From Alphaproteobacteria bacterium (GTDB taxonomy: Bacteria > Pseudomonadota > Alphaproteobacteria > UBA828), in contig JAJDVB010000181.1 of NCBI GenBank assembly GCA_022826345.1, forward strand, positions 1-17,189: 17,189 nt of DNA, in the 5' to 3' direction. The notes below the pieces were generated by a model. The model made no database searches and was not told the DNA's origin. It was given only the letters and a program-made list of their open reading frames with translations. Below, piece by piece: positions 1-9,292 of the stretch (positions are counted from its first letter, which is position 1; every line of letters starts with the position of its first letter). Both the position numbers and the translations under genes were made by a program.

Positions 1-1
1 G

Positions 2-91
2 GCCTGCTTGACGGGGTGGCAATGGCTGACCGACCAGCCCGACGTGATCACGAACACGACCCGGCGCAACTGGGCCGTCGCGCCATCGTGA
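2..91 (+). CDS. C-terminal fragment of an unidentified protein
   Basis: An open frame enters from the left edge and stops with TGA at 89-91, giving 29 residues that include WQWLTDQPDV and end in RRNWAVAPS. The composition (three Trp, balanced charged and polar residues) looks more like real protein than the Arg/Ala-rich shadow frames usual in this DNA. Frame 1 is also open here, so the choice of frame is a judgement. I do not recognise the family. It runs the same way as the Rieske gene, 176 bases ahead of it. Confidence 0.35.
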   Translation, partial: ACLTGWQWLTDQPDVITNTTRRNWAVAPS

Positions 92-267
92 TGATCCCAA
101 TGCCTCACCGTATCGGTTCATATGAATTGCGCCCGGTATTAGGAGCCACCTATGCCGATTCGGTCAAGTCTTGCTAGAGCTTCTGGCTCTGACTAACCAT
201 ACCATCGGATCGTGGTGAGATATCTGGAGCGGATCGGTCGACACGCCGAAGCACGAGAGGCAAGCCG
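92..267 (+). promoter_or_regulatory. Leader region of the Rieske oxygenase gene
   Basis: A 176-base non-coding stretch that is less GC-rich than its surroundings. A weak promoter-like pair is present: TTGCTA at 171-176 and TAACCA at 194-199 with a 17-base spacer, a poor match to the sigma-70 consensus. A small hairpin, AGAGC-ttctg-GCTCT, lies at 176-190 inside that spacer and has no T-run after it. A good Shine-Dalgarno sequence, GAGAGG at 255-260, sits 7 bases before the ATG at 268 and decides that start over the in-frame ATG at 280. The promoter call is tentative; the ribosome site is solid. Confidence 0.3.
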
Positions 268-1458
268 ATGAAAACCGCTATGCGTGAGAAGCAGTGGGCA
301 GAGAAGTATCCCGATCTCGGGACAGAACCGCTGCCGACTGCGCCCTACGTCTCCGACGAGCAGTTCGCCCTCGAACGCGATCTGGTGTTCCGACGCTCCT
401 GGATCAATGTCGGCCGCGTGGACGAAGTCCCCAACCCCGGCGACTACTTCGTGCGCGACATCGCCATCTGTAAGGTTTCCGTCCTCATCATTCGGGGCTC
501 GGACAACGTTGTGCGCGGCTTCCACAATGTCTGCTCGCATCGCGGCAACACGCTGGTGCTGGACGAGCGGGGCTCCTGCCCGGGCAGCGTCTACTGCCAC
601 TTCCACAACTGGGTCTATAGCGACACGGGCGCCCTGATTCGCGTGCCGGACGAGGAGAACTTCTTCGACTTAGACAAGCGTGATCACGGGCTCGCGCCTG
701 TGAACACGGACATCTGGGAGGGCTTCGTCTTCGTCCATTTGGACCCGGAGCCGGCAGAGACGCTGCGCGAGTTTCTCGGCGGGGTCGCGGACCAACTCGA
801 CGGCTGCCCCTTCCACGAGATGCCGCTGACGCAAACCTATCGCGTGGAAGAGCGTGCCAACTGGAAGGTCGGGCTCGATGCGCAGAATGAGCTCTATCAC
901 TTCCCGTTTCAGCACCGCCGGGTCCTGGGCGACGCCTTCGTCACGAACGACAAGAAGCAGTGCCGCTACCTGGACTTGACGCTCTACGACAAGCACAGTG
1001 TCTGGTCATGCGAGTTCCAGCGGGGCCAGGGGCCCACGCCACTCGCGACCACACTGTTCAAATTCGATGGCGTCCTGCGCTCATTCACCATCCCGCAGAT
1101 GATCGGCGAGATGGATTTCTTCACGGTTTTCCCGAACTTCGTGATCCTGCTGTACCAGCTCGGCACGACGACGAGCTATCTCACGTATCAATTCTGGCCG
1201 CTCGCCGTTGACCGGACGATCTGGGAGATCGGCGTCTATTTCAGAGAACCCCTGACCGTGCGCGAACAGCTAAGGCAGGAGTACTTCAAGTGCACCTACA
1301 GGGACACGTTGCAGGAAGACACGGCCATGCACGAGACCCTGCAGGCAGGGCTCGCGTCCGGCGTGAAGTCTCATGTCATCCTGCAGGACAATGAGCTGGC
1401 GATCCGCCACTTCCACCGGGTGCTGGGGAGCCGTCTCGATGCCGGGAGGAACGCGTGA
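268..1458 (+). CDS. Rieske non-heme iron oxygenase, alpha subunit
   Basis: Oxygenase component that would use O2 and electrons from a separate reductase to hydroxylate or demethylate a substrate. The 396 residues show the N-terminal Rieske [2Fe-2S] site as C89-S-H91 and C110-H-F-H113. The C-terminal catalytic domain has N-E-L-Y-H-F-P-F-Q-H, giving Fe(II) ligands H211 and H216, with D351 in EDTAMHETLQAGL as the likely third. The residue three before H211, which links Rieske cluster and iron centre across subunits, is Glu208 rather than the usual Asp; this is known in carnitine monooxygenase-type members. Length is normal for a homotrimeric family member. No ferredoxin, reductase or beta subunit is in the window. 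The gene ends in a 4-base overlap (GTGA) with the next, so the two are probably co-translated. The fold is certain; the substrate (aromatic acid, quaternary amine or other) cannot be read. Confidence 0.93.
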   Translation: MKTAMREKQWAEKYPDLGTEPLPTAPYVSDEQFALERDLVFRRSWINVGRVDEVPNPGDYFVRDIAICKVSVLIIRGSDNVVRGFHNVCSHRGNTLVLDERGSCPGSVYCHFHNWVYSDTGALIRVPDEENFFDLDKRDHGLAPVNTDIWEGFVFVHLDPEPAETLREFLGGVADQLDGCPFHEMPLTQTYRVEERANWKVGLDAQNELYHFPFQHRRVLGDAFVTNDKKQCRYLDLTLYDKHSVWSCEFQRGQGPTPLATTLFKFDGVLRSFTIPQMIGEMDFFTVFPNFVILLYQLGTTTSYLTYQFWPLAVDRTIWEIGVYFREPLTVREQLRQEYFKCTYRDTLQEDTAMHETLQAGLASGVKSHVILQDNELAIRHFHRVLGSRLDAGRNA

Positions 1459-1814
1459 GCCGGGCGGGCGGGACGGCGGGGGCGTCTGAGGTGGCTGAGC
1501 CCGCGTTGCCGGAGGAATTCGCCGATCTCGCGCCGTGGCTCGACTGGGCGCTGGAGCCCGAGCGTGCGCGCACCGAGCAGCGGGAATCGTCCTCGATGGC
1601 AGAAATCCGCGCCTTCTACGATGCCGTCCTGCCGCGCCTGGAAGAGATGATTCGCCACCTGGAAGGCTTCCGCGACGGCGACATGTCGGCGCCTCAGCAC
1701 CGTCTCTACCTGATCTCACTCTCGCTGGTGGAGGTCGCCAACCTGGTGGAGCTCTACAAGCGGCGCGAAGCCGTCGAAGCCTGCAATCCGCTGCGCTACG
1801 AGCCACTGCTCTGA
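1455..1814 (+). CDS. Small helical protein coupled to the Rieske oxygenase
   Basis: A 119-residue protein starting at GTG (1455), which overlaps the Rieske stop codon by 4 bases and has a clear ribosome site GGGAGGA at 1444-1450. Residues about 45-105 look like long amphipathic helices (AEIRAFYDAVLPRLEEMI, LSLVEVANLVELYKR); the first 20 residues are low-complexity. No signal peptide, membrane segment or metal motif is visible. The tight coupling suggests a partner or assembly factor of the oxygenase. From memory, short proteins with a similar FADL...AFYDAVLPRLEE...LSLVEVA pattern occur beside Rieske genes in other proteobacteria, but I could not check this. The last 19 bases overlap the 3' end of the opposite-strand phosphopantetheinyl transferase gene. 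Function unknown. Confidence 0.8.
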   Translation: MSRAGGTAGASEVAEPALPEEFADLAPWLDWALEPERARTEQRESSSMAEIRAFYDAVLPRLEEMIRHLEGFRDGDMSAPQHRLYLISLSLVEVANLVELYKRREAVEACNPLRYEPLL

Positions 1815-2515
1815 GACGGCAGTCTGTACGCCAACGCGGCGGCGAAGCGCGGCTCGTCAAGATCGTACAGCCGCCAGGAATCCGACAGCGCGTGCGGGAA
1901 TCGAAAATCTCCTGTCTTGGCTCCTTGCAGCATCGGTCCAGGGATTTCGAACCGCGATGGGCTTAGAGAAAAGCCGGTGCCAACGGCTTTGATAAGCGCT
2001 TCCTTCATGCTCCACAGGCGATAGAAGAGATGGACCTTTTCCCGACCTGCGGCGGCGGCCAGCAGTCGCCGCTCCACCGGGCCGTAGACCAGACTGCCGA
2101 TGCCTTCGAGGTCGCGCTGCGCGACGCGCTCCTCCACATCGACGCCGATCCCGTCATGTGCGGCGATCGCGATCAAGCCATGCCTGCCGCTGTGGCTGAC
2201 GTTGAAGCCGATCCTCGCGCGCTGGCCATCGACCTTGGCAAAGGGCTTGCCGTGCTCGCCGTAGCCGAAGGAGAGCGCGCGGTCTTCGCAGCCCAGCCGC
2301 TCGCAGAGACTGACGCGCAGCGCCGCACGGCAGAGAGCGAACTCCCGCCGGGCGCGCTCCGACAGGAAGCGGTGCCAGCGCGTTGTTTCTTCATCGTCTA
2401 GCAACGAGAGGGCGTGCGCCTCGCGCTCCGCATCGGGCGCGAGGTCTACATGGAGGATGCTGGCGCCGTCGACCTCGCGCCAGGGACGCCACCAGGGGCC
2501 GGCCGATTTCGTCAT
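1796..2515 (-). CDS. 4'-phosphopantetheinyl transferase (Sfp type)
   Basis: Transfers the phosphopantetheine arm of CoA to a serine of carrier proteins (acyl, peptidyl or aryl carriers), making apo-synthases active. The 239 residues have the Sfp-class layout: a pseudo-duplicated fold with NVSHSG at 105-110, the Mg-binding GVDVE at 124-128 (D126, E128) and the WSMKEA motif at 168-173 (catalytic Glu172). The length of about 240 fits Sfp/AcpT enzymes rather than the ~120-residue AcpS. The ATG at 2515 has no clear Shine-Dalgarno sequence, but there is no other in-frame start nearby upstream. It follows leuD by 76 bases in the same direction and converges with the Rieske partner gene, overlapping it by 19 bases. 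No polyketide or peptide synthase lies in the window, so the target carrier is unknown. Confidence 0.93.
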   Translation of the reverse strand: MTKSAGPWWRPWREVDGASILHVDLAPDAEREAHALSLLDDEETTRWHRFLSERARREFALCRAALRVSLCERLGCEDRALSFGYGEHGKPFAKVDGQRARIGFNVSHSGRHGLIAIAAHDGIGVDVEERVAQRDLEGIGSLVYGPVERRLLAAAAGREKVHLFYRLWSMKEALIKAVGTGFSLSPSRFEIPGPMLQGAKTGDFRFPHALSDSWRLYDLDEPRFAAALAYRLPSQSSGS

Positions 2516-2591
2516 CGCCGAGGGCGATGCCTGGTGGCCACGGTCACCTCCGCCGTCATCGACGGCCGAGGCGTGGCTCGGAAGGCTCGTT

Positions 2592-3218
2592 TCAGCCGGC
2601 GGGCTCGCCGCCGTAGAGCCACGGCTGGACGGACTTTTGCTTCGCCTCGAAGGCGTCGATCTCGCCGGCCTTGGTCATGGTGATGCCGATATCGTCGAGC
2701 CCGTTGAGCAGCCGGTGCTTGCGGAAGGGCTCGATCTCGAAGCCGACAGTCTCGCCGTTGGAGCGCGTGATCGTCTGGGCCTCCAGATCGACCGCCATCC
2801 GGCAGGTCTGGGAGTTTCCGGCGTCGTCCATCAGCAGGTTCGCGTCGTCTTCCGGCAGCGGGATCAGCAGGATCCCGTTCTTGACGCAGTTGTTGAAGAA
2901 GATGTCGGCGAAGCTCGGCGCGATCACGCAGCGGATGCCGAAGTCCTCCAGCGCCCAAGGGGCGTGCTCGCGGCTGGACCCGCAGCCGAAGTTCTCGCCC
3001 GCAATCAGGATGCAGGCCTCGCGCCAGGGCTCCCGGTTGAGGACGAAGTCCGGAAGTTCCTTGTCCTCCATGTCGTAGCGGAAGTCGTGGAAGAGGCCCT
3101 TGCCGAGCCCGGCGCGGCTGATCGCGGTGAGGTACTGCTTGGGAATCAGCTGGTCGGTATCGACGTTGATCATCGGCAGCGCCGCCGCCGGTCCGGAGAG
3201 GGTCGTGAATGTCCTCAT
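2592..3218 (-). CDS. leuD: 3-isopropylmalate dehydratase, small subunit
   Basis: Swivelling domain of the LeuCD isomerase, which converts 2-isopropylmalate to 3-isopropylmalate in leucine biosynthesis in the cytosol. The 208 residues include the diagnostic [17 protein letters not shown] at 74-90, with the substrate-binding Ser/Arg loop, and an intact N-terminus ([15 protein letters not shown]). Length is normal. A strong ribosome site (GAGGAGGG on the minus strand) precedes the ATG at 3218. It lies 12 bases after leuC and is certainly co-transcribed with it. leuB is not the next gene: a phosphopantetheinyl transferase occupies that place. Confidence 0.97.
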   Translation of the reverse strand: MRTFTTLSGPAAALPMINVDTDQLIPKQYLTAISRAGLGKGLFHDFRYDMEDKELPDFVLNREPWREACILIAGENFGCGSSREHAPWALEDFGIRCVIAPSFADIFFNNCVKNGILLIPLPEDDANLLMDDAGNSQTCRMAVDLEAQTITRSNGETVGFEIEPFRKHRLLNGLDDIGITMTKAGEIDAFEAKQKSVQPWLYGGEPAG

Positions 3219-3230
3219 GACGGGCCCTCC

Positions 3231-4649
<1,419 letters not shown>

Positions 4650-4680
4650 CGGTGTCCTCCTGCGGCGATGGCCGGCGTGC

Positions 4681-5097
4681 TCAATCGGCGGACGTGGCAG
4701 TCTCCTCCGCCTCGGCGGCGGCCTTCTTCGCGCCGCGGTCGTCGCGCTTCTCGCGGATACGCGCCGACTTGCCGCGCCGGCCGCGCAGATAATAGAGCTT
4801 GGCGCGGCGCACCGCCCCCCGCTTCACCACCTCGATCTTCGCGATACGCGGCGAATGCAGCGGGAAGACCCGCTCCACCCCCTCGCCATATGAAATCTTG
4901 CGGACCGTGAAGGAGGAGTTGAGGCTGCGGTTTCGCCGGGCGATGCAGACGCCCTCGAACACCTGCACCCGCTCGCGCGAGCCTTCCACCACCTTGACGT
5001 GCACGCGGAGGGTATCGCCGGGGCCGAACGTCGGAACCTCCCGCTCTTCCAGGAGCTTCTCCACGGCTTCGGCATTCAGCTGCTCGATCGTATTCAC
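4681..5097 (-). CDS. rplS: 50S ribosomal protein L19
   Basis: Ribosomal protein at the interface of the 30S and 50S subunits. The 138 residues match L19 over about the first 112: [37 protein letters not shown], and [11 protein letters not shown], ending in [16 protein letters not shown]. The remaining C-terminal stretch is a lysine- and alanine-rich tail longer than in E. coli, which is usual in alphaproteobacteria. The start codon is GTG at 5097, with a GAGGA ribosome site about 8 bases upstream on the minus strand. It follows trmD by 27 bases and precedes leuC by 31, consistent with one operon. Confidence 0.97.
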   Translation of the reverse strand: MNTIEQLNAEAVEKLLEEREVPTFGPGDTLRVHVKVVEGSRERVQVFEGVCIARRNRSLNSSFTVRKISYGEGVERVFPLHSPRIAKIEVVKRGAVRRAKLYYLRGRRGKSARIREKRDDRGAKKAAAEAEETATSAD

Positions 5098-5124
5098 GGC
5101 ACTATCCTCACGGTCTCAGGTGCG

Positions 5125-5862
5125 TTATCGACGCGCCTGGTGGCGCGCCCACAAATCGGCGCGTCGCGTTCTGGTTACATGTTCCGCCTGGGCACGGCGC
5201 CAGGCGTCGATGGCGGCGTGATCGCCGGAAAGGAGAACATCCGGCACCGCGCGGCCTTCGAAGAGGCGGGGGCGGGTGTACTGCGGGTACTCCAGCAGGT
5301 CGTCCTCGAAGCTCTCCTCGACCAGCGAGGAGGGCCGGCCGACCACGCCAGGCAGCAGGCGCACGCAGGCGTCGATCACCGTCATCGCCGCGATCTCCCC
5401 GCCCGACAGGACGTAGTCGCCGACGCTGAGCTCGGCAACGCCTCGGCCTTCCAGCACACGCTCGTCGACTCCTTCAAAACGGCCGCAGATCAGCGTGATG
5501 CCGGGGCCGTCCGCCAATGCCTTCACCTGCTCCTGGGTCAGCGGGGCACCGCGCGGCGAGAGCAGAAAGCGCGGAACGCCACCCTCTGCCGGCCCAACCG
5601 AATCGATGGCCGCTGCCAGGACATCGGGGCGCATGACCATACCCGCCCCTCCGCCGAACGGATGATCGTCGACGGTGCCGTGTTTATCGCGCGCAAAGCG
5701 GCGGATGTCCACCGTTTCCAGCTTCCAGAGGCCGGATTCCAGGCTGCGGCCAGCGAGCGCAGCGCCGAGCGGTCCGGGAAAGACCTCGGGATAAAGGGTG
5801 AGCACGTGGGCGCACCAGGGCCGGGCGTCCGATTGCCCGCCTTCACGCCGGGCTTCGGTCAC
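5125..5862 (-). CDS. trmD: tRNA (guanine-N1-)-methyltransferase
   Basis: Methylates N1 of G37, next to the anticodon of some tRNAs, using S-adenosylmethionine; this prevents +1 frameshifting. The 245 residues show the SPOUT trefoil-knot motifs: [11 protein letters not shown] at 67-77, [13 protein letters not shown] at 124-136, [11 protein letters not shown] at 146-156 and EYPQYTRP at 191-198. The length matches bacterial TrmD. There is a short N-terminal extension of about 15 residues before the conserved [11 protein letters not shown] start. Its ATG overlaps the rimM stop by 4 bases (ATGA), indicating translational coupling. The rimM-trmD-rplS order is the classic bacterial one. Confidence 0.97.
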   Translation of the reverse strand: MTEARREGGQSDARPWCAHVLTLYPEVFPGPLGAALAGRSLESGLWKLETVDIRRFARDKHGTVDDHPFGGGAGMVMRPDVLAAAIDSVGPAEGGVPRFLLSPRGAPLTQEQVKALADGPGITLICGRFEGVDERVLEGRGVAELSVGDYVLSGGEIAAMTVIDACVRLLPGVVGRPSSLVEESFEDDLLEYPQYTRPRLFEGRAVPDVLLSGDHAAIDAWRRAQAEHVTRTRRADLWARHQARR

Positions 5863-6422
5863 GGACCTTCCTCCTGGGCGGCAACGACTAAGCGGCCGCC
5901 CTCGATGTCGACGGCCGGCACGTGCTCCCGCGTGAAAGGGACCAGGGTGGAGAGGCCGTCGGGCGGCTGAATCTCGACGATGGGCCCGGCGCCGTGGTCG
6001 TGGACGGCGCTCACCTGGCCCAAGGCAGTGCCATCCTCGCTTTCCGCCCGGAGGCCGAGAAGGTCGGCGTGGTAGTACTCCTCGCCCTCGGTCGGCGGCA
6101 GCGCCGCACGCGGGACGTGGAGGTCCGTGCCGCGCAGCGCCTCGGCCGCGTCGCGGTCGTCGACGCCATCCACGCGGGCGAGCAGGAGGCCCTTCACATG
6201 TCCGGTGACCGTGACGGCGAAGCGCCGGGTGCCGGTCTCGTCGCTGAGTGCGCCGTAGGCGGTGAGGTCGTCGGGGTTCGCGGTGTGGCTCTGCACGCGC
6301 ACGATGCCACGCACGCCGTGGGCACCCACGATCCGCCCGAGGCAGACAGTCTCCGACCGCCGCGCCGCAGCAGGTGCGGGAGCGGCGGCCTCAGCCGTCG
6401 ACTTTCTCTTCGCCCTCGCCAT
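5859..6422 (-). CDS. rimM: 16S rRNA processing / 30S maturation factor RimM
   Basis: Assembly factor that binds S19 and helps maturation of the 30S head. The 187 residues start at the ATG at 6422 (MARAKRK). A basic, Ala/Pro-rich lead of about 23 residues precedes the conserved RimM N-domain ([20 protein letters not shown] at 26-45). The PRC-barrel half follows, with [11 protein letters not shown] at 114-124 and [11 protein letters not shown] at 162-172. A longer frame continues upstream but only as the shadow of the rpsP tail, so 6422 is preferred. This start lies 32 bases inside the end of rpsP, an unusually long overlap; the stop overlaps trmD by 4 bases. No good alternative start lies nearer the conserved domain. 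Confidence 0.93.
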   Translation of the reverse strand: MARAKRKSTAEAAAPAPAAARRSETVCLGRIVGAHGVRGIVRVQSHTANPDDLTAYGALSDETGTRRFAVTVTGHVKGLLLARVDGVDDRDAAEALRGTDLHVPRAALPPTEGEEYYHADLLGLRAESEDGTALGQVSAVHDHGAGPIVEIQPPDGLSTLVPFTREHVPAVDIEGGRLVVAAQEEGP

Positions 6423-6945
6423 CGTCTGTGCCGGCCTCTTCCGAGGCGGCCTCCTCGGAGGGAGCCTCTTCGGCGGCAGCGTCCTCGGCAGGCGCGGCCT
6501 CAGCAGGCGCTTCTTCGGCAACAGCCTCCTCGGGGGCAGCCTCTTCAGGCGCAGCCTCCTCGGCGGCGGGCTCCGGGGGAGTCTCCGCCTCAGCCTCGGC
6601 CGCCGCCTTCGCTTTCTCGGCGCGTGCGGCCTGGCGCTCCAGCGCCTTCGCCCTCGGCTGGCCCTTCTGGGGATTGTTGCGCTGCGTCGGCATCGGGATG
6701 ATCTCGGCGGCACCAAGAAAGCGCGCCACGCGTTCCGAGGGCAGCGCGCCGACGCCCAGCCAGTGGCGGATGCGCTCCTCGTTGAGACGCACGCGCTCTG
6801 GGTGGTCCTTGGGCAGCATCGGGTCGTAGGTCCCAAGACGCTCCAGGAAGCGGCCGTCGCGCGGGCTGCGGGTGTCGGCCACGACCACGCGGTAGAACGG
6901 GCGCTTCTTGGCGCCGGCGCGGGACAGGCGAATTTTCAGTGACAT
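6391..6945 (-). CDS. rpsP: 30S ribosomal protein S16 with long acidic tail
   Basis: Small-subunit protein needed for 30S assembly. Residues 1 to about 85 are typical S16: [21 protein letters not shown], then [23 protein letters not shown] and FL. After that comes a basic linker (to about 115) and a tail (about 121-184) made almost only of Ala, Glu and Pro with a few Ser and Asp. At 184 residues it is twice the E. coli length; extended S16 tails are known in alphaproteobacteria, but this one is on the long side and strongly acidic. A GGAG ribosome site precedes the ATG at 6945. It follows ffh by 33 bases and overlaps rimM by 32. Confidence 0.96.
   Translation of the reverse strand: MSLKIRLSRAGAKKRPFYRVVVADTRSPRDGRFLERLGTYDPMLPKDHPERVRLNEERIRHWLGVGALPSERVARFLGAAEIIPMPTQRNNPQKGQPRAKALERQAARAEKAKAAAEAEAETPPEPAAEEAAPEEAAPEEAVAEEAPAEAAPAEDAAAEEAPSEEAASEEAGTDDGEGEEKVDG
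6394..6585 (-). repeat. Degenerate GAG/GCN repeat coding the S16 acidic tail
   Basis: About 190 bases built from irregular repeats of Glu (GAG/GAA) and Ala (GCN) codons, with units such as EEAAPEEA and EEAPAEAA. The repeat is imperfect at the DNA level and stays in frame. It probably grew by slippage and is likely to vary in length among relatives. On the opposite strand it gives a misleading Leu/Gly/Ser-rich open frame. Confidence 0.7.
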
Positions 6946-6978
6946 GCTTTCTCCAGTCTCCTTGTGGGCTGTGTGTGA

Positions 6979-8334
6979 TCAGCGGGGCGGCATGATGCCG
7001 GGCATCCCGGCCCGCATGAGGCCTTTCTCGCCCAGCTTGCCGGCCCGCTTCATCATGACGTTCATCTGCTTGACCTGCTTGAGCAGGCGGTTGATGTCCT
7101 GGACGGTGGTGCCCGAGCCGCCGGCGATGCGCCGCTTGCGCGAGCTGTTGAGCAGCTTGGGGTTGCTCCGCTCGGCCGGCGTCATCGAATCGATGATCGC
7201 CTGCTGGCGATCGAGCATCTTGATATCGACATTGGCCTCGGCGAGCTGGCGCTTGACCTTGCCCACCCCCGGCAGCATGCCGAGCAGGCCTTCCATGCCG
7301 CCCATCTTGCGGACCTGCTGAATCTGCTTGGATAGATCGTTGAGGTCGAAGCCGCCCTTCTTGGCCTTGCGGACCAGGCGTTCGGCCTCATCCTGCTCGA
7401 TGGTTTCCTGCGCCCTCTCGACCAGGGAGACCACGTCGCCCATGCCGAGGATGCGGGACGCGATCCGGTCCGGGTGGAAAGGCTCGATGGCGTCGAGCTT
7501 CTCGCCGACGCCGATCAGCTTGATCGGGCAGCCGGTGACCGCGCGCATGCTGAGCGCCGCCCCGCCCCGCCCGTCGCCATCGACACGGGTCAGCGCGATG
7601 CCGGTGAGGCCAATCCGCTCGTGGAAGGCGCTGGCGACATTAACCGCGTCCTGGCCGGTCAGCGCATCGGCGACCAGCAGGGTCTCCGCCGGCACCGCCA
7701 CGTCGCGCACCGCTGCGCACTCGGCCATCAGCTCTTCATCCACATGCAACCGGCCGGCAGTGTCGAGCAGGACCACGTCGTGGCCCTCCTGGGCGGCGGA
7801 CTTCATGGCGCGCCGCGCAATCCCGACCGCGCGCTCGCCGGGGATCACCGGCAGCACGTCCACCTCGGCCTGTACGGCCAGCGTCGCAAGCTGCTCCATG
7901 GCCGCAGGCCGGCTGGTGTCGAGCGAGGCCATCAGCACGCGCTTCTTGTTGTTCACGCGCAGGAAGCGGCCGAGCTTGGCGGTGGTGGTGGTCTTGCCCG
8001 AGCCCTGCAGGCCCACCATGAGGACCGCGGCGGGCGGGGTGGCGGCGGCGATGCCGATCTCGGCGGTCTCGCCGCCCAGCATCTCGACCAGGTGATCGTT
8101 CACGATCTTGATCACCTGCTGGCCGGGCGCCACGCTCTTCAGCACATCGGCGCCGACCGCCTTCTCGCGCACGCCCCCGACGAAATCCTTGACGACGGGG
8201 AGCGCGACATCGGCCTCGAGCAGGGCGATCCGCACGTCGCGAAGCGCCGAATCCACGTCGCTCTCGCTCAGCGCGCCGCGGCGTGTCAGCGTCTCGAAGA
8301 CCCCGTTAAGCCTGCCGGACAGACTATCGAACAC
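6979..8334 (-). CDS. ffh: Signal recognition particle GTPase Ffh (SRP54)
   Basis: Binds 4.5S RNA and the signal sequences of nascent membrane proteins and delivers ribosomes to FtsY. The GTG at 8334 is chosen as start because it gives the family-typical N-terminus MFDSLSGRL and has GGGAG 6 bases upstream; a TTG at 8352 in the same frame would add six residues. The 451 residues comprise the N domain (1 to about 85), the G domain with P-loop GLQGSGKTTTTAK at 108-120, DTAGR at 191-195 and TRVDGD at 249-254, and a methionine-rich M domain (about 326-451) with the RNA-binding SRKRRIAGGSGT. The G4 motif has Arg for the usual Lys, a change I recall from other alphaproteobacteria. It heads the rpsP-rimM-trmD-rplS run. 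Confidence 0.97.
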   Translation of the reverse strand: MFDSLSGRLNGVFETLTRRGALSESDVDSALRDVRIALLEADVALPVVKDFVGGVREKAVGADVLKSVAPGQQVIKIVNDHLVEMLGGETAEIGIAAATPPAAVLMVGLQGSGKTTTTAKLGRFLRVNNKKRVLMASLDTSRPAAMEQLATLAVQAEVDVLPVIPGERAVGIARRAMKSAAQEGHDVVLLDTAGRLHVDEELMAECAAVRDVAVPAETLLVADALTGQDAVNVASAFHERIGLTGIALTRVDGDGRGGAALSMRAVTGCPIKLIGVGEKLDAIEPFHPDRIASRILGMGDVVSLVERAQETIEQDEAERLVRKAKKGGFDLNDLSKQIQQVRKMGGMEGLLGMLPGVGKVKRQLAEANVDIKMLDRQQAIIDSMTPAERSNPKLLNSSRKRRIAGGSGTTVQDINRLLKQVKQMNVMMKRAGKLGEKGLMRAGMPGIMPPR

Positions 8335-8452
8335 GCGCGTCTCCCGCCCCAACGGTCGGCGCGCCGGCGCGCGACACTCGCGGACCGGCGTCCCTCCTCG
8401 AAGGGTGGCCTGTTACAACCTCTCGAAGCGCGCGGACCCTAAGCCCGCTCGG
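8335..8452 (-). promoter_or_regulatory. Upstream region of the ffh operon
   Basis: 118 bases between the hydroxylase stop and ffh. It must hold the ffh ribosome site and could hold the operon promoter, but I see no convincing -35/-10 pair on the minus strand. A perfect 14-base palindrome of alternating GC (8359-8372, GCGCGCCGGCGCGC) lies 24 bases before the ffh start and would form a hairpin in the leader RNA. In DNA this GC-rich, its meaning is uncertain. Confidence 0.3.
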
Positions 8453-9292
8453 TCATGGGGTCAAGCCGCGTGCTGGCCCAGAACAGCCGTACACCTCGGT
8501 GTTTGAGGCTTCGTCGGTCGATGCGCGCGTCACGCGATCGAAGACCTCGAGGTAGTTCGGATGCTCCGTGCCTGCCAGGCGATCCCACCAGGTGAAGTAG
8601 AGGCCGTAGTTCGACCCCCTGGAGCTGTGATGGAGGTCGTGGTGCGTGCTCGTGGTCAAGACGCCGAGTACCGCATGCCCCGGCAGGCCCCGCGGAAACA
8701 CCTCGAAGCCGCTGTGGCCGACAACGTTCCGGACGATCATGTGAATCATGAACAGGTATATGACCGTGACGTGCAGCGGCAGGATGAATATGAGGATTGT
8801 CAGGAACATCGCCTGAATCACAGCTTCCAAGGGCGCAAAGGCGTAGGCTGCCCAGGGCGACGGGCTGTGCGATTCGTGATGCAGCCGGTGAAACCGATCG
8901 AACAGGAGCGGATGGTGCATCAGTCGATGCGCCCAATAGAAATAGGCATCGTGAAGCACGATAGTCACAGCCAGACTGAAGCCGCCGTAAAGCCAGCCGT
9001 AATCCGCGAAATCCGTGTAAATCAGCGTCCAGCCGTTCGCCATCGAGACGTAGATAAAGACGCCGTTGAGCGCGAAGATGAACGCTGTGAGAAGCGAATA
9101 GAACACCTCGCGCCGGATCGCGTGGGACGGTGCGAAGCCGGGCTGGATCTTGCGGCTGCGGAAGGAATGACCCTTCCAGACATAAAGAGCCAGAAACGCG
9201 ACACCCGCTGGAACGACGATGAGCAGCATGTGCGCGCCGAGAATCGTGGGCCACACCGGCCAGGCCGCGATCAGATCGTCGAAAGCGGCCAT
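8453..9292 (-). CDS. Membrane fatty acid hydroxylase / sterol desaturase family protein
   Basis: Integral-membrane di-iron oxygenase of the superfamily that includes ERG3, carotene hydroxylase and fatty acid hydroxylases. From the ATG at 9292 (AGGA ribosome site upstream) it has 279 residues; an upstream in-frame ATG at 9385 adds 31 residues unlike the family. The histidine clusters expected for the metal site are present: H114-DAYFYWA-H122-RLM-HH (126-127), FHRLHH at 134-139, H193, and THHDLHH at 216-222. Hydrophobic segments near 16-37, 65-85, 101-118 and 160-185 fit a four-helix core. Substrate not predictable: lipid acyl chain, hopanoid/sterol or ether lipid are all possible. It stands alone between livF (152 bases) and ffh (118 bases). 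Confidence 0.9.
   Translation of the reverse strand: MAAFDDLIAAWPVWPTILGAHMLLIVVPAGVAFLALYVWKGHSFRSRKIQPGFAPSHAIRREVFYSLLTAFIFALNGVFIYVSMANGWTLIYTDFADYGWLYGGFSLAVTIVLHDAYFYWAHRLMHHPLLFDRFHRLHHESHSPSPWAAYAFAPLEAVIQAMFLTILIFILPLHVTVIYLFMIHMIVRNVVGHSGFEVFPRGLPGHAVLGVLTTSTHHDLHHSSRGSNYGLYFTWWDRLAGTEHPNYLEVFDRVTRASTDEASNTEVYGCSGPARGLTP

Noticed and set aside
5859..6836. A 325-codon version of RimM starting inside rpsP
   Set aside because: The added N-terminus is an Arg/Pro/Leu-rich out-of-frame reading of the S16 tail; conserved RimM sequence begins after the ATG at 6422.
7581..7590. Lys-to-Arg change in the Ffh G4 motif (TRVDGD) as a sign of a defective GTPase
   Set aside because: I recall the same TRxDGDGRGG form in other alphaproteobacterial Ffh proteins, so it looks like lineage variation.
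6979..8352. TTG start for Ffh at 8352
   Set aside because: The GTG at 8334 gives the standard MFDSL N-terminus and has a better placed ribosome site.
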